From Fasciolopsis buskii (Eukaryota > Platyhelminthes > Trematoda > Plagiorchiida > Fasciolidae), in NCBI GenBank assembly GCA_008360955.1, contig LUCM01004968.1, positions 344,275-408,274 on the forward strand: DNA of 64,000 nt, read 5' to 3'. Both the position numbers and the translations under genes were made by a program. The number at the start of each line of letters is the position of its first letter. Within the stretch, counting starts at the first letter, position 1. The notes beneath the pieces were generated by a model. That model ran no database searches and had not been told where the DNA came from. It saw nothing but the letters and a program-made list of their open reading frames with translations. Below are positions 39,601 to 45,310 of this stretch, in pieces.

Positions 39601-40052
39601 TGTTCAAAAGCCGAATTCCAGTGCCTGCTAGGACACCGCAAAAAGCTAACACGGAAAATCCGAAAGTGAGTGTGTCCACTACGAAACAAGTTTTGTATTC
39701 GACTCTTCGCAGCCGACAAAAAATACAGTTAATGCAACGCTCTGACAAACCAACGTTCAAATCCGAAGTGAAGGAATTTAGAGTGAATAAGAACAATCGT
39801 CCCCCTGGCTCATCAGATGGCATAAAAATTGCTACCTTCAGACCAGACACGAATAAATCACATTCACGAAATGAAAAATGTCTTCTGAACACCGTCAGTC
39901 CAATTGAACTGAGTAGCGCTTGGGGTGCACGATGCAGTCCACGACATGGATTAGTATCCCGATCAAGCTCCCGAAACGCAAACGCACGTAAACCAGATCT
40001 GGTCTCCGACTTGAAACGATCCCAAAAAATTTTAGTCCCAAGAAAAGTGTAA
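1..40052 (+). CDS. Giant DUF4537-containing gene, eight exons, 5' end off the window
   Basis: Join of 1-1010, 8460-8587, 11102-11254, 16716-16798, 18130-18368, 20750-20822, 23340-23478 and 27876-40052. All introns are GT..AG and the phases (1,0,0,2,1,2,0) agree at every junction, which is strong evidence for one transcript. From the first in-frame codon (nt 2) the product is 4,666 residues. Residues ~323-460 match the DUF4537 pattern seen in animal C11orf16/VWA3B-type proteins (an IFYPG core, then a GDTVLVRV strand, then a short basic segment). Residues 459-608 are a Ser/Pro/Lys linker and 609-4666 are a disordered-looking tail. Introns are 7.4, 2.5, 5.5, 1.3, 2.4, 2.5 and 4.4 kb, and several hold decayed retroelements. 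DUF4537 folds are Tudor-like; the role here is unknown. Joining of the 5' exons to the 12-kb exon is inferred from splice phase, not from transcript data. Confidence 0.8.
1011..8459. other. Intron 1 of the giant gene
   Basis: This 7.4-kb intron holds a (TA)n tract at 1482-1501 and a decayed minus-strand RTE element at about 3520-6110. Between 1520 and 3500 and between 6590 and 8400 I see only scattered short frames with no recognisable product or RNA gene. Confidence 0.6.
3520..6110 (-). mobile_element. RTE-type LINE remnant, minus strand, endonuclease plus RT
   Basis: Minus-strand frames spell, in order, an APE-type endonuclease piece (~6060-5500: LDWIP, FVISVYAPADCNGN, then DIVVV and a FNAQFGQLSE block), an RT piece (~4730-4100: LLDLKVVFDSAD, then SPFLFNLIIN and a worn ADD region) and a C-terminal piece (~4000-3520: YGCET, HAEDVRRLEFFDHRCLG). 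The order and wording match RTE elements common in flukes. Many stops and frame changes show it is dead. A 134-codon minus frame at 6585-6181 sits just upstream and may be part of it; I do not recognise that frame. It lies within intron 1 in the opposite sense to the host gene. Confidence 0.75.
8460..8587 (+). CDS. Exon 2, central DUF4537
   Basis: The pyrimidine-rich acceptor ending gcatag precedes 8460 and the donor gtgagt starts at 8588. The exon is 128 nt, entering in phase 1 and leaving in phase 0. Joined to exon 1 it completes the FYPG motif and continues LVQKCMSPESSVIRFRHN, which fits the middle strands of DUF4537. It is too short to stand out as an open frame and was found by looking for the expected continuation. 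Confidence 0.8.
8863..9194. repeat. Insert of about 270 bp bracketed by (TA)n tracts
   Basis: (TA)21 occupies 8863-8905 and a shorter (TA)7 lies at 9180-9194. The DNA between them is richer in GC than its flanks and keeps one frame open on the plus strand (to 9142), with no recognised product. Flanking TA runs suggest an insertion into, or expansion around, a TA-rich target. It is probably an interspersed repeat. Confidence 0.4.
11057..11080 (+). repeat. (CT)n tract at the exon 3 acceptor
   Basis: A CT run 20-40 bases before the acceptor AG at 11100-11101 supplies the pyrimidine tract of this splice site. Confidence 0.8.
11102..11254 (+). CDS. Exon 3, DUF4537 second half
   Basis: The acceptor is a CT-rich tract (including a (CT)n run at 11057-11080) ending tttattta-g, and the donor is AAA|gttagt. 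The exon is 153 nt and phase 0 at both ends. It encodes DGDTVLVRVKN, then a Trp-Val-Pro-Ala-Arg-Val segment, then RHRYQLRLFSGAK, matching the 'GDkVLa..GpGtV....v.FwnGk' pattern of the family. Confidence 0.85.
12040..12125 (+). repeat. tRNA-derived SINE-like segment with Pol III A and B boxes
   Basis: An A-box match TGGTCAAGAGG (12049-12059) is followed about 33 bases later by an exact B box GGTTCGAATCC (12092-12102), the spacing of internal Pol III promoters. The cloverleaf does not close well (no good anticodon or acceptor stem), so this is a tRNA-derived repeat rather than a working tRNA gene. Its full limits cannot be set from one copy. Confidence 0.5.
13035..13054 (+). repeat. (GT)n microsatellite
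   Basis: A short GT run in intron 3. About 50 bases downstream lies GAGTTCGAGTCCC, similar to a Pol III B box, without a convincing A box. Confidence 0.85.
15142..15185. repeat. (TA)n microsatellite
   Basis: About 22 TA units in intron 3, immediately next to the RT remnant at 15230-15900. Confidence 0.9.
15230..15900 (-). mobile_element. RTE-type reverse transcriptase fragment, minus strand
   Basis: Minus-strand frames give LVLLNIRATFDSVD (the RT motif with the first catalytic Asp) and, further on, VDIEYPADIVLLSQ at the place of the family's EYADDIVLL. Here YADD reads YPAD, so a catalytic Asp is lost. Stops separate the blocks. It is a short dead fragment that ends at the (TA)n tract at 15142-15185. 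Confidence 0.6.
16716..16798 (+). CDS. Exon 4, end of DUF4537
   Basis: The acceptor is gatcctttctcttag and the donor is GG|gtaagt. The exon is 83 nt, phase 0 to phase 2. It encodes HVFRRRDILKINPKF followed by a Val-Ala-Tyr-Ile-Arg segment, which fits the last strand and helix after the 'nGk' turn of the family. The basic composition continues that of exon 3. Confidence 0.75.
16799..18129. other. Intron 4 of the giant gene
   Basis: This 1.3-kb intron has only short random frames. I see no recognisable feature in it beyond the splice sites. Confidence 0.6.
18130..18368 (+). CDS. Exon 5, post-domain helix and linker
   Basis: The acceptor is actctttcag and the donor is GGCAA|gtaaca. The exon is 239 nt, phase 2 to phase 1. 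The peptide begins ASSLSAFAMIEQAKNRNITP and contains a short ordered-looking stretch (ILSDKFKQFDCDVTIQQALN). An alternative GC-type donor (CTG|gcaagt) lies four bases upstream, but only the GT donor gives the phase needed by exon 6. Confidence 0.75.
18369..20749. other. Intron 5 of the giant gene
   Basis: This 2.4-kb intron includes a stretch at about 18900-19560 that is richer in GC than its flanks and looks repeat-like (short GT/GC-rich runs near 19240-19280), with no coding homology that I recognise. Confidence 0.45.
20750..20822 (+). CDS. Exon 6, short Ser/Arg/Pro linker
   Basis: The acceptor is catgtatttcag and the donor is ACTG|gtaaag. The exon is 73 nt, phase 1 to phase 2. The peptide is AVHHLPRSRASSFLRPASHP followed by MQD. 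It is supported mainly by being the only segment found between exons 5 and 7 with good sites and exactly the right phases at both ends, so it is the least certain exon of the model. Confidence 0.6.
20823..23339. other. Intron 6 of the giant gene
   Basis: This 2.5-kb intron has a (TA)n tract at 22793-22828. Directly beside it, minus-strand frames of 98-110 codons run from 23281 to 22837. They could belong to an old repeat but match nothing I recognise. Confidence 0.45.
22793..22828. repeat. (TA)n microsatellite
   Basis: About 18 TA units in intron 6 of the giant gene. Confidence 0.9.
23340..23478 (+). CDS. Exon 7, Lys/Pro-rich linker
   Basis: The acceptor follows a pyrimidine-rich tract ending cacctcaacag, and the donor is GAT|gtgagt. 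The exon is 139 nt, phase 2 to phase 0. The peptide (EPEKPAAAGEGQ, then RIRGKKRPQKSEKPAP, then KLEKRIKRD) is strongly basic and runs in style directly into the Lys/Pro-rich start of exon 8. Confidence 0.75.
23479..27875. other. Intron 7 of the giant gene
   Basis: This 4.4-kb intron precedes the giant exon. It holds a (TA)n-(GA)n compound tract at 27609-27660, about 215 bases before the exon 8 acceptor. Short minus-strand frames at 24-25 kb and 26.4-27.4 kb look repeat-derived but are not identifiable. Confidence 0.5.
27609..27660. repeat. Compound (TA)n-(GA)n microsatellite
   Basis: About 18 TA units run straight into about eight GA units, just upstream of the exon 8 acceptor. Confidence 0.9.
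27876..40052 (+). CDS. Exon 8, single 12.2-kb terminal exon encoding about 4,058 residues
   Basis: The acceptor is tatccatgatttcag. Reading in phase 0 gives 19 codons before the first ATG at 27933, and the frame stays open to TAA at 40050-40052. An open frame this long in AT-rich DNA cannot be chance. The first third is Lys/Pro/Glu/Ser-rich with at least eight copies of a degenerate module (28677-31115) and an exact 18-bp tandem duplication (28323-28358). The middle is Ser/Thr-rich with scattered SP/TP sites, a proline run near 35760, an acidic patch (DDSDDYYDDD, ~36383) and a few more ordered segments, including hydrophobic stretches near 35300 and 37905-37960. The last ~300 codons are strongly basic and contain SRIP. 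No catalytic domain was recognised. The protein is probably a scaffold or cytoskeletal protein, but that is inference. Confidence 0.95.
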   Translation, partial: PESTATALPKVPDKGDDSTMRKTSLRRGPPDRKEKPPHPVEEAKPMVPPKPVEIHPRPSLRSARTVPKPTPAPVVRSEPIKKIESKPVIRDKIATLPSSAPLPPPVEKPKPKIKRAPTAPSQPKRTPVKPSPKRLKPSAESGSVVDTSGVDLPTAVDLPTAVAENLMIENLTIEEQDKSISLQIQPEATTTEALPEPFVEYISSAGSEQPPILDSEVQQEMSTVVDLPSNRSEDAAAKGVGDEHVQDLDDIQTSRPPVDQSTVHRISQDSNLIKQLHDGQVDVLSPADGMTVEKLTSISSMNATEKAEDRKHLESPDQIDRTKPGELQDVSQKRIDQDTKLQKQLRNEDVNEPESLGVSSVRSLPGPISEQAQKTFEPVPEMNSAVERSQAATGKESDQVHVEGKVKQIQDEQIGELDKQKPSSARSMEPEGSVFVAPKEVPHDHLKQPPIPLRPDEGVSIVGHIADKGLSKQLLDAKSEQTGGPESHSAPNLKLHLNAEALQELEPLREEYQASKTVDGSKTTEQQKIDYDKQLRKQVNDEEQHEMVAEPSVSLLNSVRSEEAKKGVEKILNEPEVKVSKPTVGDAPLKLVTDLNMKKPLLDPNSDITAQSKGEVEFVDSISAMDIQPEVVPVLLDTVINRDEIPVAEAPAKGFVSQDLSPVKQLRDGTVDETRMSAAPSVNSLNIISDNATALVEQPHATAIGAGSVFPEVSLPSQGRVEKLASEISSLPGEITGQQVSPAIVVTGDANHIASRSTPIDAGSRLAQMALDLAEQNLGSEIQPELSGELATSQEPVMNPVATVIKKPHLTLATEVHPGEAEAANDISVSVSEQKADETAVMEKPTEKITDQNISQPKVLSQEETKQMPHLGSTLSEDAVNSTAASVGDQPTLHLHRAEAQEILASPEPEKYDKTQIQVKLLEEEKIDMTTMPESPSLPSAESTHSTVPLVDAVPALKSGTVGELQIKKPETVQYDTIQRWSKQIHDERLVPATPPLVGSVKSLTSETSKFASMTEVQKLASIPTEGLTASKSPAELGYIGMDQSSVSKELQNERVDLIVPEKTLLDTIGSVDSAVALAGGEPNIDMETVMNQKTPEKLLPAEISSLSHQDETQIDQAQYVEQDYQLQSPIPLPEETIVTENMRHSSLIEVREEDKSPAPISTEPFKIALSTISISSGLSFHVEGDAIQMEDKLSTAPPDECGLTIEELPLQPPCILAEYGSQDALASGSAHFVINELHRSIPRESPHKIESPERVRDITGDDTRDVILSPVESPETVLGKTSDVARDTYRTPCGSHTKSGAARNISFKTLVCVAHRRSKTVGTSPDRLESQPHSISMMSLNTKFTLSDESRINANFLTQTIIRVSSSPGNLAQLCDHTVEVTETKDRTRTVSGKNKSEMQVNISQSMKFKVAGYDPQAARSGTPRPRSSHGRRVAGANVAAFAPLSDSGQTVGLVSKVSYQLQSVAERSFMKSAVQLQQISSGADSSSKKTHPFVDQIRPDPKLLGLSFINNPNGEPISMNGPDSVDSNQVIALNDASIEDVDKLLSQSAHSLVVTQEIAVTNAYELEMDDTRLESPTTPPDTFVTNLLNESKLMDRWNESQQQHTTPSIGIGRAADGEWQPAQLAPGAVSVADTNKRHETPNKEIQTTSLISLQVITDLDLTCRTKDIVASDGVPLGSNISSTHTASRPQFYVDDLNPAVLTELPPNTTGYPEPYSFGPSVCTLLVEHNQDAETNGKSTFAQQSAFEGSSTNQTTYPTESVTPTFGVIEPTDSLHIAPSINTTVNVAETKGPGTTMVTTQWMDAEECTPRPESPSSNQMPGTSASENTKPKATLRLEPFVNEQSTANMASIDFRPRESRINPGASVVQAVIDTEGYYKRSKQKQSTDNQTVLKRPRTANFLFELTHSQAKGPNNEIYSSTKYPENRLDSHHLRSCKSETYLHSTKQTRSPELVEILNMAVSVMLEDEGELDLVTRVDVCIDANATPAPDSQDWIKYPSYSPLSESMEDSTMPPKSATLNLSSVTRMDMTVNGNSDMCKKVDMISDGGNPELASGTSRKLHTPEPMDSKALVGMTINAQSPSSLNKISGELTMELSVKETAIDAEVFVQALFSTSDNRPNSECFSLQQEIQLESSRVSDKVDKIIEKPVGCLKMLGNASLTTASDRDKIPEQANKNNMERDEASICCTSSNSESFPTGELESLNSSSICATLLPRDKLVDLLVRSFPPRILPDGSQLRVFQPSRALCKIDSSPQNASRIPPETQLNHGLEISYNRLLESSELCTNSAVHAKSVHPSLVTMTATWFKVGLLSNQMNFSSEQNSQIPIQQNQTNCKTPTVGPYRIRKRYLVSPRSEIRVSCAQISDAFDTHAFYDFSPIEQATEFRVTPVNTEAQVLRAIAYRSLQIHVLRQPLFETIVSSYQTSMKDKEWKLPLTTARIARAELRNSIKIPMVTTLYLPSTTELDIEKVSEFSINAIVCYNWCTTFLIGPLLPIYNCSTHKTMIQFGKHSNVPYQQLDSRSVVLTDQRQSRENKLRMDESTCQLKTKLAGNNDSFFDRDLPVYYGRSTIVWEHIPEICHIPDARNPESVICQLVHGNNLKVTQNDSLECYHYFRGFQEKTRSCLVILLPPPQPPPSPSPLTVCSSSLTLSSLLESNCFKNTRLLSVDSNKLQYDDISPMDSGMRPFVSSCIGDCNPIADYKKSSECLFSSQNIHNLIQENTISSMLKEVLVQYTSSINSTYSLSKSSKTSSYRINLLDKSSKPSRSSFATSVRSTRSENDVHLMSETLRIDKHLHNSAGTQSQSGHDITPTMSRMDDTAVLVSVKTNDVNVEPRLYDDSDDYYDDDQKSTISTNCSLDQIDQTKFIPQTMPSIPSKQRNSMKDYAPSLLHYLAQNKNDPRVVHLNRSLCESLNASNSISSLTSAISGELLTENPISRGENHDTNDDLPDMDRQLSHTAVANCPEDWCSRLVTCGRQSEIQQLMVHSPSHCATQSCPVYSPDSMESCEFRLNRIVTDIMRSADSSLSNDPLPAGPSITFCSEGHSPTAEVTITSSDPIEVDQNVKVRDKFLRNRIFRKLKPITKFCKLSGCVPSLTGSSKPSKDGSVLKSNHQKYNSSKRCDSKSKILEKSRPLSRQSNLEVSDHLFVYHSEISSEKTNPKLLIPTLSVPMHWVRIPLEFIHFPDINFLLSYQVRPVILKQASKSTCKIPTSLLSISQTDLTILSSSLPTELAQQNLAVSSEIRDNYQWICLLKQNLTIFGRPWHVYHLLSKRIRKSWLWSINVCTNLYCLASHKSVQLFAPQSVTIEFGDSNLFGDVTKCYFDHCSTLTVMEGLTNEYYLTKHITIILISPVIAFVISNLRIRSSLSEKISALPETELQVSMYTTFVGEQYNPCFPPNLLLSGNLGGQSLRMTRYFRTTLENLVNLPKALLDSTIQTIQPLLKVHAFTEVARRPKSRHSLGSSKRNIYLVKQTVGSMWIIDIIHLISPSFYKRYLCELQLILSEVQMLDVRESENYCPSYLIRDSSEFIQKSKLHATLNRFVLSFDTSCQVANWTEIYHFSSSSRTAGLDLAALSSSIQFKTDIYIASVNEISPVQTSTVCTEQKVHSFAEEKFADQAQTESLTISLQVSSADGDMYKDNKSEQQTQRNFLITPRVHVPKTITNIPRAATGIPCRPSSFILLSTESRDFHDTLSSEVYSSHGRSSTSSRNLCDSKYCVRGNVMEDRRRRWCASSSQSMIRAVVSPKDNGPKVEADTPRNQVEFQKGNFYLPTAGDAIEQQVPQLGFTKPTIPDRFVPVDKVQRGRIRIGVKSISTKDRGAQTAGFIPPDFSKRITARPFSQVPLGQTGKTTPRRTVLSPRQAGPTSRACSLTGKFDRGTKTNIQDPLKCNKKSLPITTNIPSKDEKSVVFKSRIPVPARTPQKANTENPKVSVSTTKQVLYSTLRSRQKIQLMQRSDKPTFKSEVKEFRVNKNNRPPGSSDGIKIATFRPDTNKSHSRNEKCLLNTVSPIELSSAWGARCSPRHGLVSRSSSRNANARKPDLVSDLKRSQKILVPRKV
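28323..28358 (+). repeat. Exact 18-bp tandem duplication in coding sequence
   Basis: The unit gtggatttacctactgct occurs twice with no mismatch, encoding VDLPTA twice. It keeps frame and looks recent compared with the degenerate modules that follow. Confidence 0.9.
28677..31115 (+). repeat. Degenerate protein module array within exon 8
   Basis: At least eight copies of a ~35-residue module start near 28677, 28881, 29283, 29463, 29844, 30609, 30798 and 31002. The pattern is D-x-x-[LIV]-x-K-Q-[LIV]-x-[DN]-[EG]-x-V-[DN], then about 10-15 residues later S-V-x-S-L or a variant. Examples are SKQLLDA, DKQLRKQVNDEE, PVKQLRDGTVDE and SKQIHDERL. Identity between copies is low, so it is an old duplication series. 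Spacing is irregular (about 60-250 codons). Confidence 0.7.
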
Positions 40053-40174
40053 ACCATATTTGTTGACGTCTTCTTGTTCTTCTTCCGCTATCCCCTTCAA
40101 CACCAGCATCACTACCTTATTCCAACTTGCATACATATTATCATACATACAGACTGTGTGATATGCCGAATGGC

Positions 40175-40180
40175 AATAAA
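40175..40180 (+). terminator. Polyadenylation signal AATAAA of the giant gene
   Basis: A canonical AATAAA lies 123 nt after the TAA and is followed by a GT-rich stretch (tgtattgtcgtgcagtgtttg), as expected for a downstream element. No stronger signal is closer to the stop. Cleavage would fall around 40195-40205. Confidence 0.6.
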
Positions 40181-40296
40181 GATGTATTGTCGTGCAGTGT
40201 TTGTTTCTGGACTGTCGTATTCCGGAAGTTTCACTTTTGCAACCTTTCTTACACGCCACGATCTAATTGAATCAGTTAGTCTCCACTTCGTTTTCC

Positions 40297-40324
40297 AAAC
40301 AAACAAACAAACAAACAAACAAAC
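40297..40324. repeat. (AAAC)n microsatellite
   Basis: About seven AAAC units in the 3' flank of the giant gene, 117 bases after its poly(A) signal. Confidence 0.9.
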
Positions 40325-41517
40325 ACGCACGAATAGAATGACACGCAACTTGTTGTTACAATGCAGTTCTCTGTCTTTATCTGTTCATACATTCACATGT
40401 TTACGTACCGTAACTGTCAGGACAATGAATCACTCATTCATTCATTTATTCAATCAGTCGTTGGTGATCATCTGTGACCAACCAGCTAACAAGCATGTAT
40501 TGAAATGCTTCCGATGTAATTTGAGGTGGACACATCGGACCGATTGCCGAGTGCAAACTTCCTACCTGGTTGTTACTGTTCCTCTTATCAGTAAAACAGT
40601 CATATGTTAAGCGTCCATGGCTGACTTCTCTTGCCAAATCCTCAGCGTTTCAAGACCAAAAAGATGTACAAAAATAATCTCATTTTCCTTTACAAAAGAA
40701 AGATAAGTTGGTTTCATAACTATCGCGAATCACAGTGCACGATGGAAGAAAGTGGAAGCCAGATCGGTATCGATCGGCATTCAATTTTGTTGTCGTAGCA
40801 ACGGCCGTAGACCTGGACACTTCGAGTCAGTCCCGACAACACCGGTCGGTTGAGGCGATGATAATCATACGGAGATTACCTCACTCAGCTGATCGTTTGT
40901 AGACGTTGGTGAAGCGTTTTAATGCGGTTTCGTCAGAATGCAATGAGGTAGCTTGACATTTGGTAGCATAACTTTTGAACTTTGGTGGACGGATATATAT
41001 GTATATAATTGATTCGGGGATTCTTGGACCAGTCTCTTCGAAGTCATTGATTAGATTGATTTTGCCAACCGTTTCCTAACTCATTGGTTTTGTTTGCTAA
41101 CTTCCAGTCTACCACTATCCAACTATGCCGCCAGTTTGTTACCGCTGGTTGGTTTGTTTGTTGCTCTTCGATTATTTAGTGATCCGATCCCACCATAGTC
41201 ATGGTTAATCATCAGTATTGCTGCCGTTCCCATGTCAGCAACTTCGGGAAGCAAGGGAATGCTCTTCTGGTATTCTGAAGACCCAATTAGAAATTAGTTG
41301 AGGCTATACTCCCTTTGAATTTTTAGTGAAGTCTTCAGACACTCCTTACGCCATAAAATAACATCGATGTTTCTTCACCAAGTCCCATTTAACAATACTG
41401 CTTTTAGTGTGATTTGAAAGACCGAATCCTGAACATTCTAATGGTAACGAGAAGGTTTACGTAGGGTGTATAGTTTTTACGCGCTTTGAAAGAGACCAAT
41501 ATCCTACAATTCTGTTC

Positions 41518-41518
<1 letters not shown>

Positions 41519-41552
<34 letters not shown>
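41519..41552. repeat. (TAA)n microsatellite
   Basis: About eleven TAA units in intergenic DNA. Confidence 0.9.
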
Positions 41553-41553
<1 letters not shown>

Positions 41554-42204
41554 TTATTCTAGGGTGTGAACCACTATTAAGATTTCAACAAAAGACACGT
41601 GAAACTTTTAGTCAGAACGAATCACAAGACATTAAAGAATAATCATGAGACCAGATACAATCAAAACACGGAAAAATCATACTATTTAAAATCTAAATGT
41701 CCTTCTGGCTGTTGATGGTGTTTTTTCATTTAAAAGTTGAAGGAATTTACTGTGAACCAACAATAACAGTTTCTAGCTTAAAATCAAATCTGCCGCACCA
41801 CGCATACACACACGCACACAATCACCAGTGGAAGCAAGCCGTTGGTTGGCGCACCGCAGTACCGACTGGACACATTCAGGTGCACACGAATAATCTGATC
41901 GAGTCTATTTACGCTTGAACACAAGTTTTCTGTGCTTCCAAGCGGACAAGTAAACGACGCATGTATTCATGAGGTGCATTGTGATATGCCAGTGTGTGCT
42001 GGTTGCAACCAAGTCAGAAATGATATTGTCACATAGAGTGGTGGACTTATATCAAATGTACCGCACAGTAAACCATCACAGTCTTTTTATTTTGAGTCCC
42101 ATAGTTGTGATTGAATCACCTACAAAATGACGGACGACAAAAAATCTGTGACTTGTCTAGTGTGGAATTTAACCACTGACTGGTAGGCACTTCGGAGATT
42201 ACAT

Positions 42205-42225
42205 TATATATATATATATATATAA
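42205..42225. repeat. (TA)n microsatellite
   Basis: A short TA run about 400 bases from the RTE fragment. Confidence 0.85.
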
Positions 42226-42619
42226 TAACGTAGCGAACACTGAAAAAACGAATATAGGCAAGGTAAAACCACGATGAACGGCTTTTTCCCTCGATTATAT
42301 CGTTTTTATGGTGTACGGGAGTTTAGGTAGGCCGCATTTGTGTGAACTAATCACACTAACACTTCTGATTCTGAGTCATTTCTGTCTGCTTGCTCAGACA
42401 ACGATAATCCTCATCCTTTGAACTCCAACCAGGAAGTCGGGAGACACCAACCGCAACCAAAAGTGAAGTTATTTTTTTCAGGCATCCAAATCAAGCCACA
42501 GCCTAGCCACCAAGTCGTTTCTTTCAGCCTTGTTCAGGACGTGCGAACAGATTGCGAGAAGGCAAACGATGACCAGGCATAAGCAAAACGTTCAAATTAT
42601 GGGACGTCATGTAAAGCGA

Positions 42620-42980
42620 TTGTTGCAATTAAGATGGCCAATTTTAACGTCTGACACACCTGACGTACCCCGTCTTTGCTCATCCGATGTTTCCTTCAAG
42701 TTTGAGCAATGTTACGGAGACAAAGTTAGTGATATACGGGAAGCCTTCGATAATAGTGGACGCAGAGAGACCAGGCCTCGAAGCCATAAAGAAGGACGCT
42801 ACGGACTGTGGCATTCCACACCATCTCCCTAAGGGAAATCCGGATTTCATGTTGTTGCAACAGATAGCGCAGGTTCACGAAAGCTGTTTTGGCTTTCGTA
42901 TTTCGTGACGTGATCTGCTCGGAGAATTCTCCGCCGCTTGTAATCAAGCTCTGAGATACCTAAATTCCCCGATTATCTCT
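42620..42980 (-). mobile_element. RTE-type LINE C-terminal fragment, minus strand
   Basis: The minus strand reads KAKTAFVNLRYLLQQHEIRI, then NATVRSVLLYGFEAWSL, then after a stop LCLRNIAQ and RKHRMSKDGVRQV. These are the blocks that follow the RT core in fluke RTE elements. It is truncated at both ends and carries stops. The plus frame at 42530-42832 is its shadow. Confidence 0.7.
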
Positions 42981-45179
42981 AATTAATCATCATTTAGTTT
43001 GAGGGCAGGCATCAGTTTCTGTTAGTCTTAGAAGACGCGAAGCACATCTCTTGCCTTGAAACCTTAATGGTCAAGCTATTCAGGTTTAAAACACTGTTTC
43101 TTTGTAGGAGTTCATCCTCACACTCCTCTATCGTTTGCTAGCCTCGTCTTAGAACACGTTGTTTTCGTCGTTAGAAGGGAGGGCACTCCACACTTTAAGG
43201 GTCCTTTGAAAATTTTAAATGCGAAACATTATTGATTTAATGTACATCTTGACTGTTAAACGCCTCGAGGCATTTGTTTATTAAACCAAGGAATACACTG
43301 CTGAATAAGCTTGTTTTGGGACAACCCATACTGCACACAACATGTAGCACACCTTGGACCCACTTAGATGAATCTACACGTCGTCTGAGTTCAGTTGTGA
43401 TCTCTCGATCAGGTACGAACGAGTAGATTGATTTGTCAGCCTAGTGTAAGTCATGTGGGCAGCCAATTTGTAACTATTCCCTTGATGAAAAAGCAACACT
43501 CTCGGTGGAACAAACATACTTCTCGAGTCTTCAGACAGCATATGACCAAATTCGTTAGAAATTTCGGACTCATTGTTTTAATTTGTTGGCTAACACTATC
43601 GAAAAAGCAATCGGATTTGTTCATCTATTCTGTTGGTTAACACTGCGACATTTTCTAAACAAAATTGACGTTTCTCTTTCTCATTTGATCTTGTCGAAAC
43701 CTCACTTCACGTTTTTTCTGCATGCGGCCAAGATCTCCAACTCCAAGATTCTACCATTTCGACCAATCCATACACTGAGTGTGATCATTACGAATGATTT
43801 TCACGAATATGCGTTCCATGTGGGATGCACACATACGGAAAGTGCAGAACTTTTTCTCTTCAGGAAATACAAAGAGATAAAACACACTGGTTGGCACTAT
43901 ACCATTTCCCGAATTACTTCGGACTTTGGATAATTCAGACCTGAAATACAGCCATTCGACCGTACAGCACATTAATTCTGACAGATCAAGCCAACTGCAA
44001 GTACTACCTGATTGGCCCATCGAAATGCGGCTCTGATAGGTCCAAAATAATACACGCCACCCACACATCTTAAATCACCGCAGGCTCGCGCACAGGTAGT
44101 GTCTGATGTCAGTGTGCTGCTTCATGACTTGTCGCCGAAAGCAAACGGGCCTGATATTACGGCAGCGACTGACCTTGACCGTGTGTAATTTCCTGTCGGC
44201 GATCGATCGTGCCGACCGATCAGTCGAGATGACCCATTGCTCGACCGTCACGTGCCTGCCGTGCATCGTACGCGAAGTCGAGTAGGGTGCACGGAGGCCT
44301 GCAGACTCTCGGTGGGAAAATAGGGGATGATATAAGGTTAATTAACGAAATGGAGCTGATTTTCAGTATGTATGGTTGCCGCAGTTTGTTAGTCCACTGT
44401 CGACCTTTAAGTCGATTAGTAGAATTAATTACTCATGTATGCTTATCCCATATTTATTGACAAACAAAGGCCCTACCAGAAAGGAACAGTGAAGCATGAA
44501 AAATTCCCTGTGAATTCTCTAGGCCTTTCAGCGATATCGAAGCAGTAGTTGGTATCGGATATTTTCGGCTCGTGCAAAAAACAAATACAATTTGATTTTA
44601 TAACCTCCTTAAAGGTAATTGTATTTTCCGGAACATGATCAAAATTTAGTTAAATTCCAATCCAGAACTTTTCATTCAGCTTAAGTACGAGATAGATCAT
44701 CTAGAAAATGTTGCCAGATTTCAAACACGAATTATCTTCTCACTGATGCCTATTGATTTTTTGGCTAAATTCCAAATTTTCCATATCCAAGCCATTAATA
44801 CACTCGTTATAGACACTTGCATAAGTACGTGAACAGTTCACCAGCATGCCCGTCTGCTTTCGCCGCAAAACCGTGAAACAGCGCACTAATATCATGCAGT
44901 ACCGGTGAGCGAACGTGAAATCGAACGGTGTGTGCGCAGCGTGTCTTATTTTGGACCTATCCTAACCACATTTCAGTGACCACGGTTGGAGAGTAAGGGT
45001 TTTAGTTGTCAACAGTATCTTTTGACCTTGTGTTCTCTTTCTGAAGGTAAGATCTGCCCAACCAACATAAAACTTCCCAGGAATCACCGTATCCTTTCTA
45101 CGGGGACTCGTCAAACGCGCACGCTACCAACGCTTCTAACAAGATTCTAGTGCAAACCTAACAAAGGGATTCACACGTA

Positions 45180-45310
45180 CGGAAGTGTTTGGACAGGAGA
45201 GTACGAAATACGCATACCTGACGAGCGGAAATAGCCGCAAAACTCGTCGTGTGCTTCAGGGGAATTGTGTTCAGCCATTCCTACGCCAAACATACTACTG
45301 ACAACAAGAC
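45180..45310 (+). repeat. Interspersed repeat carrying a hammerhead motif (copy 1)
   Basis: Shares a ~130-bp block with the copies at 57.4, 61.2 and 61.3 kb. After the ribozyme part comes the common tail (TTCAGGGGAATT, then CATACTACTGACAA). Boundaries are approximate. Confidence 0.65.
45212..45254 (+). ncRNA. Hammerhead ribozyme fold, type I with minimal helix III (copy 1)
   Basis: Helix I pairs GCATAC (45212-45217) with GTGTGC (45249-45254). The core CTGACGA is at 45218-45224, helix II is GCGG/CCGC (45225-45228 with 45235-45238), and helix III is two base pairs (A-T and C-G) around a two-base loop. The cleavage triplet GTC ends at 45248. The conserved GAAA reads AAAA, so G12 is lost and activity is doubtful. 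A tiny helix III is typical of hammerheads described in Penelope-like retroelements, which are thought to work as dimers. Confidence 0.65.

Noticed and set aside
39410..40057. 215-codon minus-strand open frame
   Set aside because: It is antisense to the end of the giant exon, which is clearly coding on the plus strand.
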